The notes below the pieces were generated by a model that was not told the DNA's origin, made no database searches, and worked only from the letters and a program-made list of their open reading frames with translations. Positions 54,392 through 64,000 of a stretch of 64,000 bases of DNA are shown piece by piece. A program made the translations under genes and the position numbers. Source of the DNA: CAVSQX01 sp963730225 (GTDB lineage Bacteria; Planctomycetota; Phycisphaerae; Tepidisphaerales; Tepidisphaeraceae); contig CAVSQX010000001.1 in the NCBI GenBank assembly GCA_963730225.1, positions 62,001 to 126,000 of the forward strand, written 5' to 3'. Numbering within the stretch: position 1 is the first letter of the stretch; each line of letters begins with the position of its first letter.

Positions 54392-55347
54392 GCGCAATCC
54401 CCATCACCCAACCTCTGACCGATCTTCCCCCAGCCGATCACATGGTGCGCCGACTGCTGGCCAATCGTCGCATCGTTCTGGGCGGCGGCGTTTTGTTGGT
54501 GATTCTTCTCACCTGCCTCGGCACGCTTCCGATGACGCTGCGCGGCAGCAGCGATTTCTTTTACGATCTTCAGCATCCCGGCGCCGGCCAGCTTCCCCCG
54601 CAGCTTTCGCCCGCCTGGATGTGGTTCGGCACCACAAAACTCGGCCAAAGCCTGCTGGGCCGATGCCTCACCGGCGGCGTGATCAGCCTGACCATCGGCC
54701 TGGCCGCCGCCGCCATATCGGTTTTTCTCGGAGTCGCCGTCGGACTTCTCGCCGGTTACCGCGGTGGATGGGTCGATGCGCTTCTCATGCGCACCGTCGA
54801 TGTTCTCTACGGCCTGCCGTACATCCTGCTGGTGATCCTTTTCAAAATCGCGCTGGAAAAACCGCTGCAATGGCACGATTATCTTTCCGATCGCGCCGCC
54901 AACGTCGTCGTTTTGTTTTTGGCCATCGGTTTGGTGAGTTGGCTCACGATGGCCCGCGTCGTGCGCGGGCAGGTTCTATCGCTGCGATCGCTTCCCTTCA
55001 TCGACGCCGCCCGCGCGTCCGGCCTTCCCGAGATGCGGATTTTTCTGCGCCATCTTCTGCCCAATCTCATCGGCCCCATAACCGTCTACGCCACGCTCAC
55101 GATTCCGCAGGCGATTTTGCAGGAAAGTTTCTTGAGTTTCCTCGGCATCGGCATTCAACCGCCGCTGCCGACGTGGGGATCGTTGGCCAGCGAAGGGATG
55201 ACGATGGCGCTGAATCCGATCGATTCGCGCTGGTGGCTGCTGGTTTTTCCGTGTACCCTTCTGGCCGTCACGCTGCTGAGCCTGAATTTTCTGGGCGACG
55301 GTTTGCGCGACGTGTTCGATCCGAAACGCACGGCGTCGAATGTGTGA
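54388..55347 (+). CDS. Peptide-type ABC permease 2 (OppC/DppC family)
   Basis: 319 aa, partner of permease 1. The N-terminal helix is ILGGGVLLVILLTCLGTLPM. The BPD_transp_1 core includes the EAA loop FIDAARASGLPEMRIFLRHLLPN (~residues 205-230), QAILQESFLSFLGIGIQPPLPTWGSL and a C-terminal LNFLGDGLRDVFDPK. A long periplasmic loop follows helix 1. It probably forms a heterodimer with permease 1. Confidence 0.9.
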   Translation: MSAIPITQPLTDLPPADHMVRRLLANRRIVLGGGVLLVILLTCLGTLPMTLRGSSDFFYDLQHPGAGQLPPQLSPAWMWFGTTKLGQSLLGRCLTGGVISLTIGLAAAAISVFLGVAVGLLAGYRGGWVDALLMRTVDVLYGLPYILLVILFKIALEKPLQWHDYLSDRAANVVVLFLAIGLVSWLTMARVVRGQVLSLRSLPFIDAARASGLPEMRIFLRHLLPNLIGPITVYATLTIPQAILQESFLSFLGIGIQPPLPTWGSLASEGMTMALNPIDSRWWLLVFPCTLLAVTLLSLNFLGDGLRDVFDPKRTASNV

Positions 55348-55371
55348 CGACAACTTCTAATTCCTCTGCCC

Positions 55372-57223
55372 ATGGAAACCCGCTTCGGCGTCAAAGATTT
55401 TTTCCTCTTCGCACTTGTGATTCTGCTCATCATCGTCGTGCTGCTGGCCATGAAGCAGTACGATCGGCAATACGCGCTGGTCGAGCAGATCAATCAGCAG
55501 TCCAGCGACCAATTCAAAGAAGTGCTGGCGATCAAGCGGCGGTTGGATTCGGGCATGTCGTTCGGCAATCCGACAACTCAACAGGCGAACGTCGAAGGGG
55601 CCGATCCGTTTCCCGGTCTTCGCAAGCTTCGCAGCGAGGGAAAATACGACCAGGGCGATTGGTTCGTAATGAATCTGCCCGCCCTGATCGAAAAGCTCAC
55701 GCCTCTCACGGCGGTGAGTCTGTATTCTCAATACATCGATTTGCGTGTCGTGGAGGCGTTGGCTTATCCGGACCCCGACACGTTTGAGTGGAAGCCGCTG
55801 CTGGCGAGCGGTTGGCAAATCAGCCCCGACGGACTCTCCATCACATTTCAGATTCGTCATGGCGTTACATTTTCCGACGGCTCCCCGATGACGGCCGATG
55901 ATGTCGTCTATTCCTACGAGCTGGGCACGAATCCCAATATCGACGCGCCCGCCTATCGCCAGCAGTTCGACCGCTGCCAATCGTGCACGAAAATCAACGA
56001 CTACGAAGTTGTTTTCAAATTCAAGCAGCCGTATTACGCAAGCTTCAGTTCCGTGGGGGGCAGCTTGTTTATCGTGCCGAAGAACTTTTACAGCAAATAC
56101 ACGGTCGATCAATTCAACAACAGCGTGGGCCTGCTGATGGGCACCGGCCCGTACAAAATGCCCGATCCGACCAGTTGGAAGCCCAACCCGGGAAAGATCG
56201 AGCTTCTGCGTAACGACCGCTACTGGGGCCTGCCGCCGCCGTTCGATCGATTGGTTTTCTATCAAATCCAGGATGACAACACGCAGTTGGTGAATTTCAC
56301 CAACGGCGATCAGGATTACATCTCGCTCCTGCCGCCGCAGTACCGCGATTTGCTCAACTCGCCCAATGTTCTTCAGCGAACCAATCACTACGCCTACGAC
56401 AGCATTTATTCGGGCTACATTTTCACCGCCTGGAACCAGCGGCGCGACAATCAGCCGACCATTTTTGCCGACAAGCGCGTTCGCCAGGCGATGACGATGC
56501 TCACCAACCGTCGGGGCTTTTGCGACAGCATTCTGCTGGGGTATGCCACGCCCGCGCCCGGTCCGTATGCGGCGTTTTCCAATCAGCACGATCCGACGCT
56601 TCAGGATTGGAAGTATGATCCGTCGGCCGCAAAAGCCCTGCTGAAAGACGCCGGCTTTGAAGACCGCGGTCACGGAGTTCTGGAGAAATCCGACGGAACC
56701 CGCCTGTCGTTCAAGCTTACTTACCCAGCCAAATCCCTGACCATCGATCGAATCATGCGGTACATCAAGGACGATTACGCCAACGCCGGCGTCGACATGC
56801 AACTCGATCCGCTCGATTTTTCCATTCTTCTCCAGCGGCAAAAAACGCGCAAGCTTTGACGCCCTGGCCCTGGGCTGGGGCGGCGGCGATATCGAGGGGG
56901 ATATTTACCAGATGTTCGACTCCAGCCAGATGGCCGGCGACGGGGATGATTTCATGTCATACAAAAATCCGCAGCTCGACGCCACGATCGAAAAGGCCCA
57001 GGGCACCATCGATGAAAAGGCCCGGCTGGCGCTGTGGCACCAGTGCGAGCGAATTCTGCACGATGATCAACCCTACACTTTTCTCTACAGCCAAAAAGTG
57101 CTGGTCTTCATGGATAAGCGCATTACGAACTTTCGAACAACCAGAAGCGGCTCGAACATGATCTGGACCTGGTGCCAACCGATGCCCTGGTACGTGCCCG
57201 AGTCGTTGCAGAAGTATCACTGA
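55372..57223 (+). CDS. Membrane-anchored peptide-binding protein (SBP_bac_5), frameshift at 56,840-56,845
   Basis: A family-5 solute-binding protein of about 610 residues. The N-terminus has a membrane helix (FFLFALVILLIIVVLLA) and a coiled-coil-like stretch (QYDRQYALVEQINQQSSDQFKEVLAIKRRLD), in place of a lipobox. The SBP_bac_5 core has YPDPDTFEWKPLLASGW and VTFSDGSPMTADDVVYSYE. The frame breaks at a six-A run (56840-56845). With one A removed, QKRASFDALALGWGG...MSYKNPQLDATIEKA continues to 57223. It lies between two permease pairs. Ligand: probably peptides or sugars (family-5 proteins bind both). Confidence 0.85.
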
Positions 57224-57268
57224 AATCCCGATTCCGCCGCATTGCGGTTGCCCCAAGGGGGCGCGTTC

Positions 57269-58357
57269 ATGCTTTCCTACCTCATCCGTCGCCTTCTCCT
57301 CCTTCCCCCGACGCTGCTGGGCATCACCCTCATCACCTACTGCGTGATGGCCCTGTCCCCCGGCGGCGTGAAAGGAATCATCGACGCGCAGATGGGCACC
57401 GTCGACCCCATCCGCGCCGCCGCCGTTCGCGCATTTCTCATCAAAAAATACGGCCTCGACAAACCGCCGCCGGTGCAATATTTGGTTTGGCTTAACAACG
57501 TCTCACCATTGGGTCGCAAGAACCCCGGCGTCGGTTGGCCCGGTAATTGGCGAGTGGGCTTCAAGATTCCCGACCTGGGCAGCAGCATCGAAGCGCAGCG
57601 GCCCGTGCTGGACATGATCGAAGAATCGCTTCCGACCACGCTGCTGCTTCAATCCATTTCCCTCCCGCTGATGCTGCTGATCGCCCTGACCTCGGGAATC
57701 GCCGCCGCCAAAAAACGGGGCGGCGTCACGGACGTCGGCAGCGGCACCGTTCTGCTCTGCCTCTATTCCATCCCGCAAATCTGGGCCGGCGTGCTGATGG
57801 TGGGCTTCCTGGCCAACAAACAGCATCTGCACATTTTTCCCACGCAGGGCCTGCACAGCCTGCGCACCGACGAATGGAATTTCCTCCCCACGTTCACCGG
57901 AGGGTTCCAGCCCGGCTGGCTTCTCGACATGGTCTGGCATCTGTGCATGCCGGTGATCTGCCTGACTTACGTGAGCATCGCGCTGGCGTCGAAGCTCACG
58001 CGCGGCTCGATGCTGGAGAATATCAACGCGGATTTTGTTCGCACCGCCCGCGCCAAAGGGCTGGCCCCCAACACGGTTCTTTTCCGCCATGTCTTTCGCA
58101 ACGCATTGCTGCCGCTCATTACCTACTGTGCCCTGCTGGTTCCGAGTTTGCTGAGCGGCTCGTTGATTGTCGAATCCATTTTTTCCGTTCCGGGGATGGG
58201 CAAGCTCGATATCGACGCCGTTTTCAATCAGGACCGCGATGTCGTGCTCTCCACAACGCTGATCGCCGCATTTCTGGGATTGGTCAGCTATCTGATCGCG
58301 GACATCGCCTACGCGATTGCCGATCCGCGCGTTAGCTTCGAGGCGGGTGAAACATGA
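57269..58357 (+). CDS. Peptide-type ABC permease 3 (OppB/DppB family)
   Basis: 362 aa from the ATG at 57269 (AAGGGG eight bases upstream); a start at 57242 is less likely. MLSYLIRRLLLLPPTLLGITLITY is the classic OppB start. A periplasmic insertion follows helix 1. The EAA loop is DFVRTARAKGLAPNTVLFRH. It ends ADPRVSFEAGET and overlaps the next gene by 4 bp. It is the first member of the second permease pair. Confidence 0.9.
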   Translation: MLSYLIRRLLLLPPTLLGITLITYCVMALSPGGVKGIIDAQMGTVDPIRAAAVRAFLIKKYGLDKPPPVQYLVWLNNVSPLGRKNPGVGWPGNWRVGFKIPDLGSSIEAQRPVLDMIEESLPTTLLLQSISLPLMLLIALTSGIAAAKKRGGVTDVGSGTVLLCLYSIPQIWAGVLMVGFLANKQHLHIFPTQGLHSLRTDEWNFLPTFTGGFQPGWLLDMVWHLCMPVICLTYVSIALASKLTRGSMLENINADFVRTARAKGLAPNTVLFRHVFRNALLPLITYCALLVPSLLSGSLIVESIFSVPGMGKLDIDAVFNQDRDVVLSTTLIAAFLGLVSYLIADIAYAIADPRVSFEAGET

Positions 58358-59569
58358 GCGTCAGCGCGCCGATTTTCTCGACGCCCCTGAACCCCGCTTC
58401 GCGGCCCCTGGCGGATGATCAGAAAACCACCCGCTCATTCTGGCAGCAAGTGTTGCACGACACCCTCAGCCGTACCGGCACACGTTTGGGATTGCTGTGG
58501 ATTTCGATTCTCGTTTTCGCCGCCGTTTTCGCTCCGCTGCTGGCCAACACGCATCCGATCGTTGCCAAGATCGACAACCACTGGTCTTCTCCGCTGCTCC
58601 ATTTCTTGGCTCCCACCGACGCCATTCTGATGCTCAGCGCGGCGGCCGTGCTCGTGCTGGCGCTGCTTGGCCGAATTCGATTGGGCAAGCGCGTGTTGGC
58701 GCTGCTCGTGTTCGAACTGCTGCTGATCCCGGCGTGTTATCTTTCGATCCATCCCCCGCTCACCGTCGATTGGCAGGAATTCCGCGACCTCGATCGCGCC
58801 GGCAGAATTCAATACAAATTGATGGCGCCCATTCCGTATTCGCCCAACGACTACCTGCGTGATTTCCCCGATGCTCCCCTTAACGCCCCCAGCCGCGACC
58901 ATCTGCTGGGCACCGAAGCCAACGGCGCGGACATTCTCTCCCGCATGATTTACGCCTGTCGAATCGCGCTCTCCATCGGGCTGGTCTCCACGGGCATTTC
59001 CCTCACCATCGCCATCATCGTTGGCGGGGCGATGGGATATTTCGTGGGCCGCTTCGACATCATCGGCATGCGCCTGATCGAAATGTTCGAAGCAATCCCG
59101 ACGCTTTTCCTGCTCATCTGCATCGTCGCATTCTGGGGCCGCAGCCTGTATCTGATGATGGCCGTCATCGGACTGACGACATGGACGAGCGACGCGCCGT
59201 TTCATCCGCGCCGAATTTCTGCGCCTGCGGAAGCAGGATTTCGTGCAGGCCGCCGTTGCTGCCGGGCTTCCGCTACGCTCGATTCTCTACCGCCACCTGC
59301 TTCCCAACGGCATCTCCCCGATTCTCGTGACGTTCCCCTTCGGCGTCGCTAGCGCTATTCTCTACGAGAGCACGCTCAGCTTTCTCGGTATCGGACTTGT
59401 CGAAGATCCGAGTTGGGGCCAGCTTCTCAACCAGGCGCTGGGCGTCGGCGGTGCGTTCGTCTGGTGGATCGCGCTTTTCCCCGGCCTGGCGATTTTCCTC
59501 ACCGTTTTTTCGTACAATCTGCTCGGTGAATCGCTGCGCGACGCCCTGGACCCGAAATTGAGGTCGTGA
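58354..59569 (+). CDS. Peptide-type ABC permease 4 (OppC/DppC family), frameshift near 59,195
   Basis: About 405 residues. MSVSAPIFSTPLNP starts a cytoplasmic tail, and a long second loop (residues ~90-165) is larger than usual. The permease core has LLGTEANGADILSRMIYACRIALSIGLV and AIPTLFLLICIVAFW. One extra C in GACGCGCCGTTTC (59191-59203) shifts the frame; the correct path reads RRFIRAEFLRLRKQDFVQAAVAAGLPLRSILYRHLLPNG with the EAA loop and ends GESLRDALDPKLRS. Partner of permease 3. Confidence 0.85.
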
Positions 59570-59573
59570 TTTC

Positions 59574-60698
59574 ATGCCCGCTGTGCCGCTGCTGGAACTG
59601 AAAAACCTCAACATCGCCTTCGATGTCGGCGGCCGCGAAATCCGCCCCGTGCAGGATGTTTCGTTCTCGATTTATCCGGGCCAAACCCTGGCCGTCGTCG
59701 GTGAAAGCGGCTGCGGAAAATCCGTCACTGCGCTTTCCATTTTGCGTCTGATCCCCTCGCCGCCGGGAAAAGTTCTGGGTGGACAGATCGAATACGAATG
59801 CCGTGATCTGCTGGTTCTTCCCGAGCATCCGATGCGGCTCATCCGCGGCAAGGAAATCGCCATGATTTTCCAGGAGCCGATGACCAGTCTGAATCCCGTC
59901 TACACCATCGGCGATCAGATCATCGAAGCGATCACCCTGCATCAGCACGTCCGCAGCAGCCAAGCCCGTGACATCGCCGAACAATCGCTGCGAGCCGTCG
60001 GAATCGCCGACGCTCACCGCCGGCTTCGCGATTATCCGCACCAGATGTCCGGCGGCATGCGGCAGCGCGTTATGATCGCCATGGCCCTGTCGTGCAAACC
60101 CAAGCTGCTCATCGCCGATGAGCCGACCACCGCGCTGGATGTCACCATCCAGGCCCAAATCCTCGAACTGCTGCGCGAGTTGCAGCAGAACACCGGGCTG
60201 GCCGTGCTGCTGATTACGCACGATCTGGGCGTCGTCGCCGAAAACGCCGACATCGTCGCGGTGATGTACGCCAGCAAAGTCGTCGAATTCGCCGATGTCG
60301 AAACCCTCTTCGACGACCCGCAGCACCCGTACACCCGCGGCCTGTTCCGCTCCGTCCCCAAGCTCGAAAACCAATCCGCGCGTCTGGAAACCATTTCCGG
60401 CACCGTGCCCAACCCGGTTCGATTCCCCGTCGGCTGCAAATTTCATCCGCGCTGCCCGCTGGCGCACGAACTGGCCGCCTCGGCCGGGGCCGATCAGATC
60501 ACCACGGTCGATGGCGGTGAAAAAGTGATGCGAATTTGCGTCGAGCAGGAGCCGGCGCTTCGGCAGGTGAAGCCGTCGCACTGGGCCGCCTGCCACTACG
60601 CCGAGAATTTCGCCGCCGCCTCCGTCAGCGTTCCGCAATCCAATCATCGCCGAACGGTGAATTTGGAAGCCCAGATTGTGAGTCCGACCGTTGCCTGA
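59574..60698 (+). CDS. Peptide ABC transporter ATP-binding protein (OppD/DppD type)
   Basis: A 374-aa ATPase: Walker A GESGCGKSVTALS, Q-loop IFQEPMTSLNPVYTIGDQI, signature MSGGMRQRVMIAMAL, Walker B LLIADEPTTALDVTIQ. The C-terminal oligopeptide extension has CKFHPRCPLAH (Fe-S-like cluster of OppD/OppF proteins). It lies 4 bp after permease 4. It overlaps the next ATPase by 8 bp. Confidence 0.92.
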   Translation: MPAVPLLELKNLNIAFDVGGREIRPVQDVSFSIYPGQTLAVVGESGCGKSVTALSILRLIPSPPGKVLGGQIEYECRDLLVLPEHPMRLIRGKEIAMIFQEPMTSLNPVYTIGDQIIEAITLHQHVRSSQARDIAEQSLRAVGIADAHRRLRDYPHQMSGGMRQRVMIAMALSCKPKLLIADEPTTALDVTIQAQILELLRELQQNTGLAVLLITHDLGVVAENADIVAVMYASKVVEFADVETLFDDPQHPYTRGLFRSVPKLENQSARLETISGTVPNPVRFPVGCKFHPRCPLAHELAASAGADQITTVDGGEKVMRICVEQEPALRQVKPSHWAACHYAENFAAASVSVPQSNHRRTVNLEAQIVSPTVA

Positions 60699-61765
60699 AT
60701 CGGAAAAATCCTCGACCAACGGCCAGCCGCTGCTGGAGGTGCGCGATCTCCGCACCTATTTTCCAATTCGCCGGGGCGTATTGTCGCGCACGGTCGGATA
60801 CGTCAAAGCCGTCGACGGCGTCACCTTCGATATCCAGGTCGGCAAAACCCTGGGACTGGTCGGCGAAAGCGGCTGCGGCAAAACCACCGTCGGCCGCACG
60901 ATTCTTCGCCTGATTCCCGCCACCGCTGGCCAGGTCCGTTTCCGCGGCGGGGATTTTTTCGCTCCGCACGGCGAAGAGTTGCGCGTTCTGCGCCGGCGCA
61001 TGCAGATCGTTTTCCAGGATCCGATCGGCAGCCTGAATCCGCGAATGACCGTCGGCAACATCATCGGCGAGCCGATCGAAGTTCACCGCATCGCCACCGG
61101 CTCCGCCCGCAACGAAATGGTCGCCGGCCTGCTCGCCCGCGTCGGCCTCGATCCCACCCACGCCGCCCGCTATCCCCACGAATTCTCCGGCGGCCAGCGC
61201 CAGCGCATCGGCATCGCCCGCGCCCTGGCCCTCTCGCCCGATTTCATCGTTTGCGACGAGCCCGTCTCCGCTCTGGACGTTTCCATCCAGTCCCAGATTC
61301 TCAATCTGCTGGACGATCTTCAGAAGGAGCGCAACATCGCCTACCTCTTCATCGCCCACAATCTGGCGGTCGTCAAACATTTCTCCGATGAAGTCGCCGT
61401 GATGTATCTCGGCCGAATCGTCGAGAAAGCCGCCGCCCAGGAGCTGTACAAAAATCCCAAGCACCCGTACACGCAAAGCCTTCTCTCCGCCGTGCCCGAG
61501 CCCAACCCCCGGCCCACCAAACGCCGAATCGTTCTCGGCGGCGAAGTTCCCTCGCCGGCCGATCCGCCAACCGGCTGTCCGTTTCATCCGCGCTGTCCAC
61601 TGGCCCGATCCACCGCCCAGCAATCCGCCGATGCCGACATCGTTCAAATCACATCCGCCGGACAAAATGTGCGGCGTGATGCGGCGATGCGTCTCCAAAG
61701 CGCAGACGCTTCTTCCCAAGCAAGGCGAAGCCGGCCACGTCGCCGCCTGCTGGCTGGCCAGTTGA
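60691..61765 (+). CDS. Peptide ABC transporter ATP-binding protein (OppF/DppF type), frameshift near 61,690
   Basis: Begins at a TTG at 60691 that overlaps the stop of the OppD-type gene, reading LPESEKSSTNGQPLLEVRDLRTYFPIRRG. Walker A is GESGCGKTTVGRT, signature FSGGQRQRIGIARAL, Walker B FIVCDEPVSALDVS, with a C-terminal CPFHPRCPLAR. Near 61,690 the frame slips. The intended end probably reads SKAQTLLPKQGEAGHVAACWLAS and stops at 61765. The long open frame to 62079 is then an artefact. Forms a heterodimer with the OppD-type ATPase. Confidence 0.87.
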
Positions 61766-61879
61766 ATCCGTGCTTTTTAGCGATTGGCCTTCTCGACGAT
61801 CATTATATAGTAAACGCTAACACCGTGCGTCGGCCCGTTTCAGTTGCGGCGACGCCGTGGGAAATACGGAGCGGCGGTC

Positions 61880-62627
61880 ATGAATTCCCGCGGAACGTTT
61901 TTTGTGGTTTTGCTCGTTCTCGCGATTTGCGGATGCGATTCGAAACCGCAGGCCGTCACGGTACCCGGACCGGAGTCGAATTCTCTGGCGCCGGCTACCA
62001 AAGGCGTGATTCTCATAGATCAGCCGTTTGGCGGAATCCTGGCGGTCCAACTCCCCAGCCTCCACGCCGTCGCGGTTAGACCTTGCGGCCAAGGCACCGA
62101 CGATGATAGGCCCACGATCCACATGCTCAGCGGACCCGACACGCTTGGGCGGATTGCGTACATTGAAAATCATCCTTTCACCAGCAGGCATTCGCTCAAA
62201 ACCGTTCGCCTCGACGGGTCCGGCGATGCCACAATTTTCACTCGTCCCGGCGCCGGGCCATTGCAGATCCTTTACGCCCTCAACGTGGAACCCGATTGTT
62301 TCGGCCGACGGGACGGTAGTCCTCATCGGTGATCGCGAGCAATACGCCTATCGTGTCGACACCGCCTGCGGCAAAGCGTCTCGACTGAGTGGACCGGGCA
62401 GCCGTTGGCCCATAGCGATGCTCGATGCCGAAACCGTTTTGGCCCTGTGCGCCCCAACCGCCGACGCCGACGTCCGATTCAGCCCCTTCTACAGCCCACT
62501 TTCTTCGCCAAAGGAATTACTCGCCGTCAAGCTCGCCCGCACCGATTCCGATTCATTCCAGACCGTGATTCCATACGTCGATCCGCGCGGCTGCTTAAGC
62601 TTTGGCCCCGGTCCGCAAACGCCGTGA
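61880..62627 (+). CDS. Lipoprotein with beta-propeller-like repeats, frameshift near 62,292
   Basis: Start at the ATG at 61880. Signal peptide and lipobox (FFVVLLVLAICGC; Cys at ~residue 19). The body alternates short beta strands: TLGRIAYIENHPF, LKTVRLDGSGDATIFTRPG, LYALNVEP. An extra C in CCC at 62291-62293 shifts the frame; the other frame continues IVSADGTVVLIGDREQYAYRVDTACGKASRLSG to 62627, the same strand pattern, as in WD40/propeller proteins. No family name can be given. It is convergent with the phospholipase gene. The 114-bp gap before it holds no gene. Confidence 0.55.
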
Positions 62628-62638
62628 ACCCGCTCGCC

Positions 62639-63664
62639 TCATCGCACCGTCGCAACACCCAGCCGAAAGATGGACGTTCGCTGATTGTAAGTGCGCAGCG
62701 TGTCGCCGTCGCCGACGAAATATTGGGCGTCGATCAGAATGTCGAGGTTATGCCGACTGGGTTTGGTCAGCGGGTAGGTCAGATCGAGCTGGGCGCTGCC
62801 CCGATTGAAATGGCTGCCGACCCGGCCCAGCGTTGAAAGTTGCAGCCCGTCGCGTTGCCCGACGACCAGACGAAGATCGCAATAGCCTCGGTAGTAGGGC
62901 ATGTCCGGATTCAACGAAAGACCTCCGACGTAATAATAAATTTTGGGCTCGAATAGAAAGAACCAGCCGTTGCGCGTGCCGACGTCCAGAATCGGACGGA
63001 CGTAGACGACGTTCAGCGAACGGTGATCCGGACTCTTTTGGCCATTGGATTCGTGATCCGCGCCGACTTGCGCATCAAAATGCCAGCCAGTCGGCAACGC
63101 CACATGCAGAACGTTTCGCAGATCGTAAAACGTCTCGGGGCAATAGTCGTTGTCGTACGTGAATCCGGAATTCACCACCTCCCCGCCGTGGACTTGCTGC
63201 GTGTAGGCAAAATTGATTCCGTCGAGCATTGGATATTTCGTCGCCAGCGGGCCGGTGGGCGTCAGCAACTGGTATCGCAGGCTGAACTGCATCTTGAAGT
63301 CGGGCGTCGGCCAGCCGACGACGTACATCGGTTCATACGGCGCAAAGTGATTGAAGAAATCGGTCAGACGATACCCTTGGGCGGTGTCGGGCTGCGGAGA
63401 CGTCGCCGGCAGTGGCGTTTCGGATTCGGTCGCAGGCAAGCTGCTGCCGATCGATGGCGACGCACTCGAATCGTCCGCGGAAATGATTTGGGCCCGCACA
63501 ACCGCCGGAGCCAGCGCCGCCATCAACAGAAGCGGCCACGTGACTGCGATGGGTTTTGTCCTTGCACCGGGCGCATCGACTTTTCTCCTGCGCGAGGCGG
63601 CAATTGACCCCGTGCCCGGGAGCGGAACAGAAACGGCGGCGCAGCACGTCACTGCTTCGGACAT
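62639..63664 (-). CDS. pldA: Outer-membrane phospholipase A (PldA family)
   Basis: 341 aa. A hydrophobic stretch (VTWPLLLMAALAPAVVRAQ, residues ~42-60) is the signal peptide after an unusually long N-terminus. The body matches OMPLA: YEPMYVVGW, FSLRYQLL, YTQQVHGGEV, and the active-site region VGADHESNGQKSPDHRSLNVVYV. There, the His and Ser of H-x-SNG and the later Asn correspond to the catalytic triad His-Ser-Asn. The beta strands continue to the C-terminus (FRLGVATVR). It would hydrolyse phospholipids in the outer membrane, usually after damage. The start could be further downstream, as no good ribosome binding site is visible at 63664. Confidence 0.8.
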   Translation of the reverse strand: MSEAVTCCAAVSVPLPGTGSIAASRRRKVDAPGARTKPIAVTWPLLLMAALAPAVVRAQIISADDSSASPSIGSSLPATESETPLPATSPQPDTAQGYRLTDFFNHFAPYEPMYVVGWPTPDFKMQFSLRYQLLTPTGPLATKYPMLDGINFAYTQQVHGGEVVNSGFTYDNDYCPETFYDLRNVLHVALPTGWHFDAQVGADHESNGQKSPDHRSLNVVYVRPILDVGTRNGWFFLFEPKIYYYVGGLSLNPDMPYYRGYCDLRLVVGQRDGLQLSTLGRVGSHFNRGSAQLDLTYPLTKPSRHNLDILIDAQYFVGDGDTLRTYNQRTSIFRLGVATVR

Positions 63665-63835
63665 CGGCGATGTTCGATCCGTTCCTGTATTTCTTCGCCG
63701 GTTCCGCCTGGCCGGCGCCCGGCTCCAGTCCGTTCTACCGGGCTATTGGGCGTGTTCATCGCTCGATTGCGAACGATCGATCTCGGTCTGAACGTTGAAT
63801 CGAGACCTTGCCCGATGGGTCGGGTATGCATTCGA

Positions 63836-64000
63836 TCAACGCAGATATCTTTTCGGGTCGACGCCGATGGTCTGACAAAGCTCCGCAAAAACCGTTTGTC
63901 GTTCGGCCCGGTCGCTGGTGTCGAATCGCAGGAAGAACGGCCGATGATTCCAGTCGAACGGTTCGGCCGCTTTGCCGTGAATGTAAAACAAGAGCGCGGC
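63836..64000 (-). CDS. Hypothetical protein, C-terminal part (partial at the right edge)
   Basis: The last 54 codons of a minus-strand gene open to base 64000: it contains HGKAAEPFDWNHRPFFLRFDTSDRAERQTVFAELCQTIGVDPKRYLR, then TGA at 63836-63838. The segment looks like a folded alpha/beta tail. No family recognised. The 171-bp gap to the phospholipase start holds no gene. Confidence 0.45.
   Translation of the reverse strand, partial: AALLFYIHGKAAEPFDWNHRPFFLRFDTSDRAERQTVFAELCQTIGVDPKRYLR

Noticed and set aside
61766..62079. Continuation of the OppF-type frame to 62079
   Set aside because: The family C-terminus appears in another frame and stops at 61765; the rest overlaps a lipoprotein gene.

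Overview
The window looks like a planctomycete of the Phycisphaerae type. This is inferred from an exported GloVer-repeat protein whose N-terminus carries an LEPRLLLS-like signal (SLELRLLLS), a dockerin-like/PEP-CTERM protein, a prepilin-like DUF1559-type protein, an ECF sigma gene paired with a small membrane protein, a 3-keto-disaccharide hydrolase (DUF1080) protein and abundant ABC importers. Most of the window is GC-rich. The first ~17 kb is visibly less GC-rich and holds accessory genes.

Region 1 (1-17.5 kb) is a mobile/defence island. It has two VirD4/TraG-type ATPases (231-1970 and 4972-6252), a Zc3h12a/NYN-type ribonuclease (2007-2570), a 632-aa protein with a Nudix-like C-terminus (3057-4955), and a 487-bp control region between the divergent genes with a candidate small RNA, a perfect terminator and GAATTCC iterons. 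A 10.5-kb cassette follows, bounded by perfect 280-bp inverted repeats (6694-6973 and 16926-17205). The cassette contains a replication-relaxation protein, hsdS, hsdM and a frameshifted hsdR. Divergent from hsdR are four tandem mini-HTH genes, a TIGR02391 protein with a HEPN-like RNxxxxH motif, a fifth mini-HTH gene and a frameshifted HTH protein. The right repeat forms the end of a small exported gene. It is followed by an IS256-family remnant butted against a membrane-protein fragment, and by a 146-bp palindromic repeat.

Region 2 (18.6-29 kb): ECF sigma factor, anti-sigma-like protein and exported protein; then, on the minus strand, a lipid operon resembling E. coli ynbABCD with an added PlsC acyltransferase (CDP-alcohol phosphatidyltransferase, CdsA-like, acyltransferase, hydrolase-methyltransferase fusion, PAP2-dual-specificity phosphatase fusion). 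An internal promoter with a dyad operator precedes the fusion gene. Divergent from it is the large GloVer/CARDB exported protein.

Region 3 (29-45 kb): ileS-purN, a lipoprotein, a DUF1080 protein, ftsK, dut, coaB, small hypothetical genes, a PAP2 phosphatase, a pectinesterase, a prepilin-like protein and a PEP-CTERM/dockerin-like protein, suggesting polysaccharide use.

Region 4 (45-64 kb): FkbM methyltransferase, a complete branched-chain amino-acid importer (livKHMGF), an MFS transporter, a sensor kinase, a peptide ABC importer with two permease pairs around one binding protein, a lipoprotein and an outer-membrane phospholipase A.

Caution: about 17 single-base frameshifts interrupt well-conserved genes throughout, in housekeeping as well as island genes. 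Residual assembly/sequencing indels are the simplest explanation, so the broken genes should not be taken as true pseudogenes without checking.
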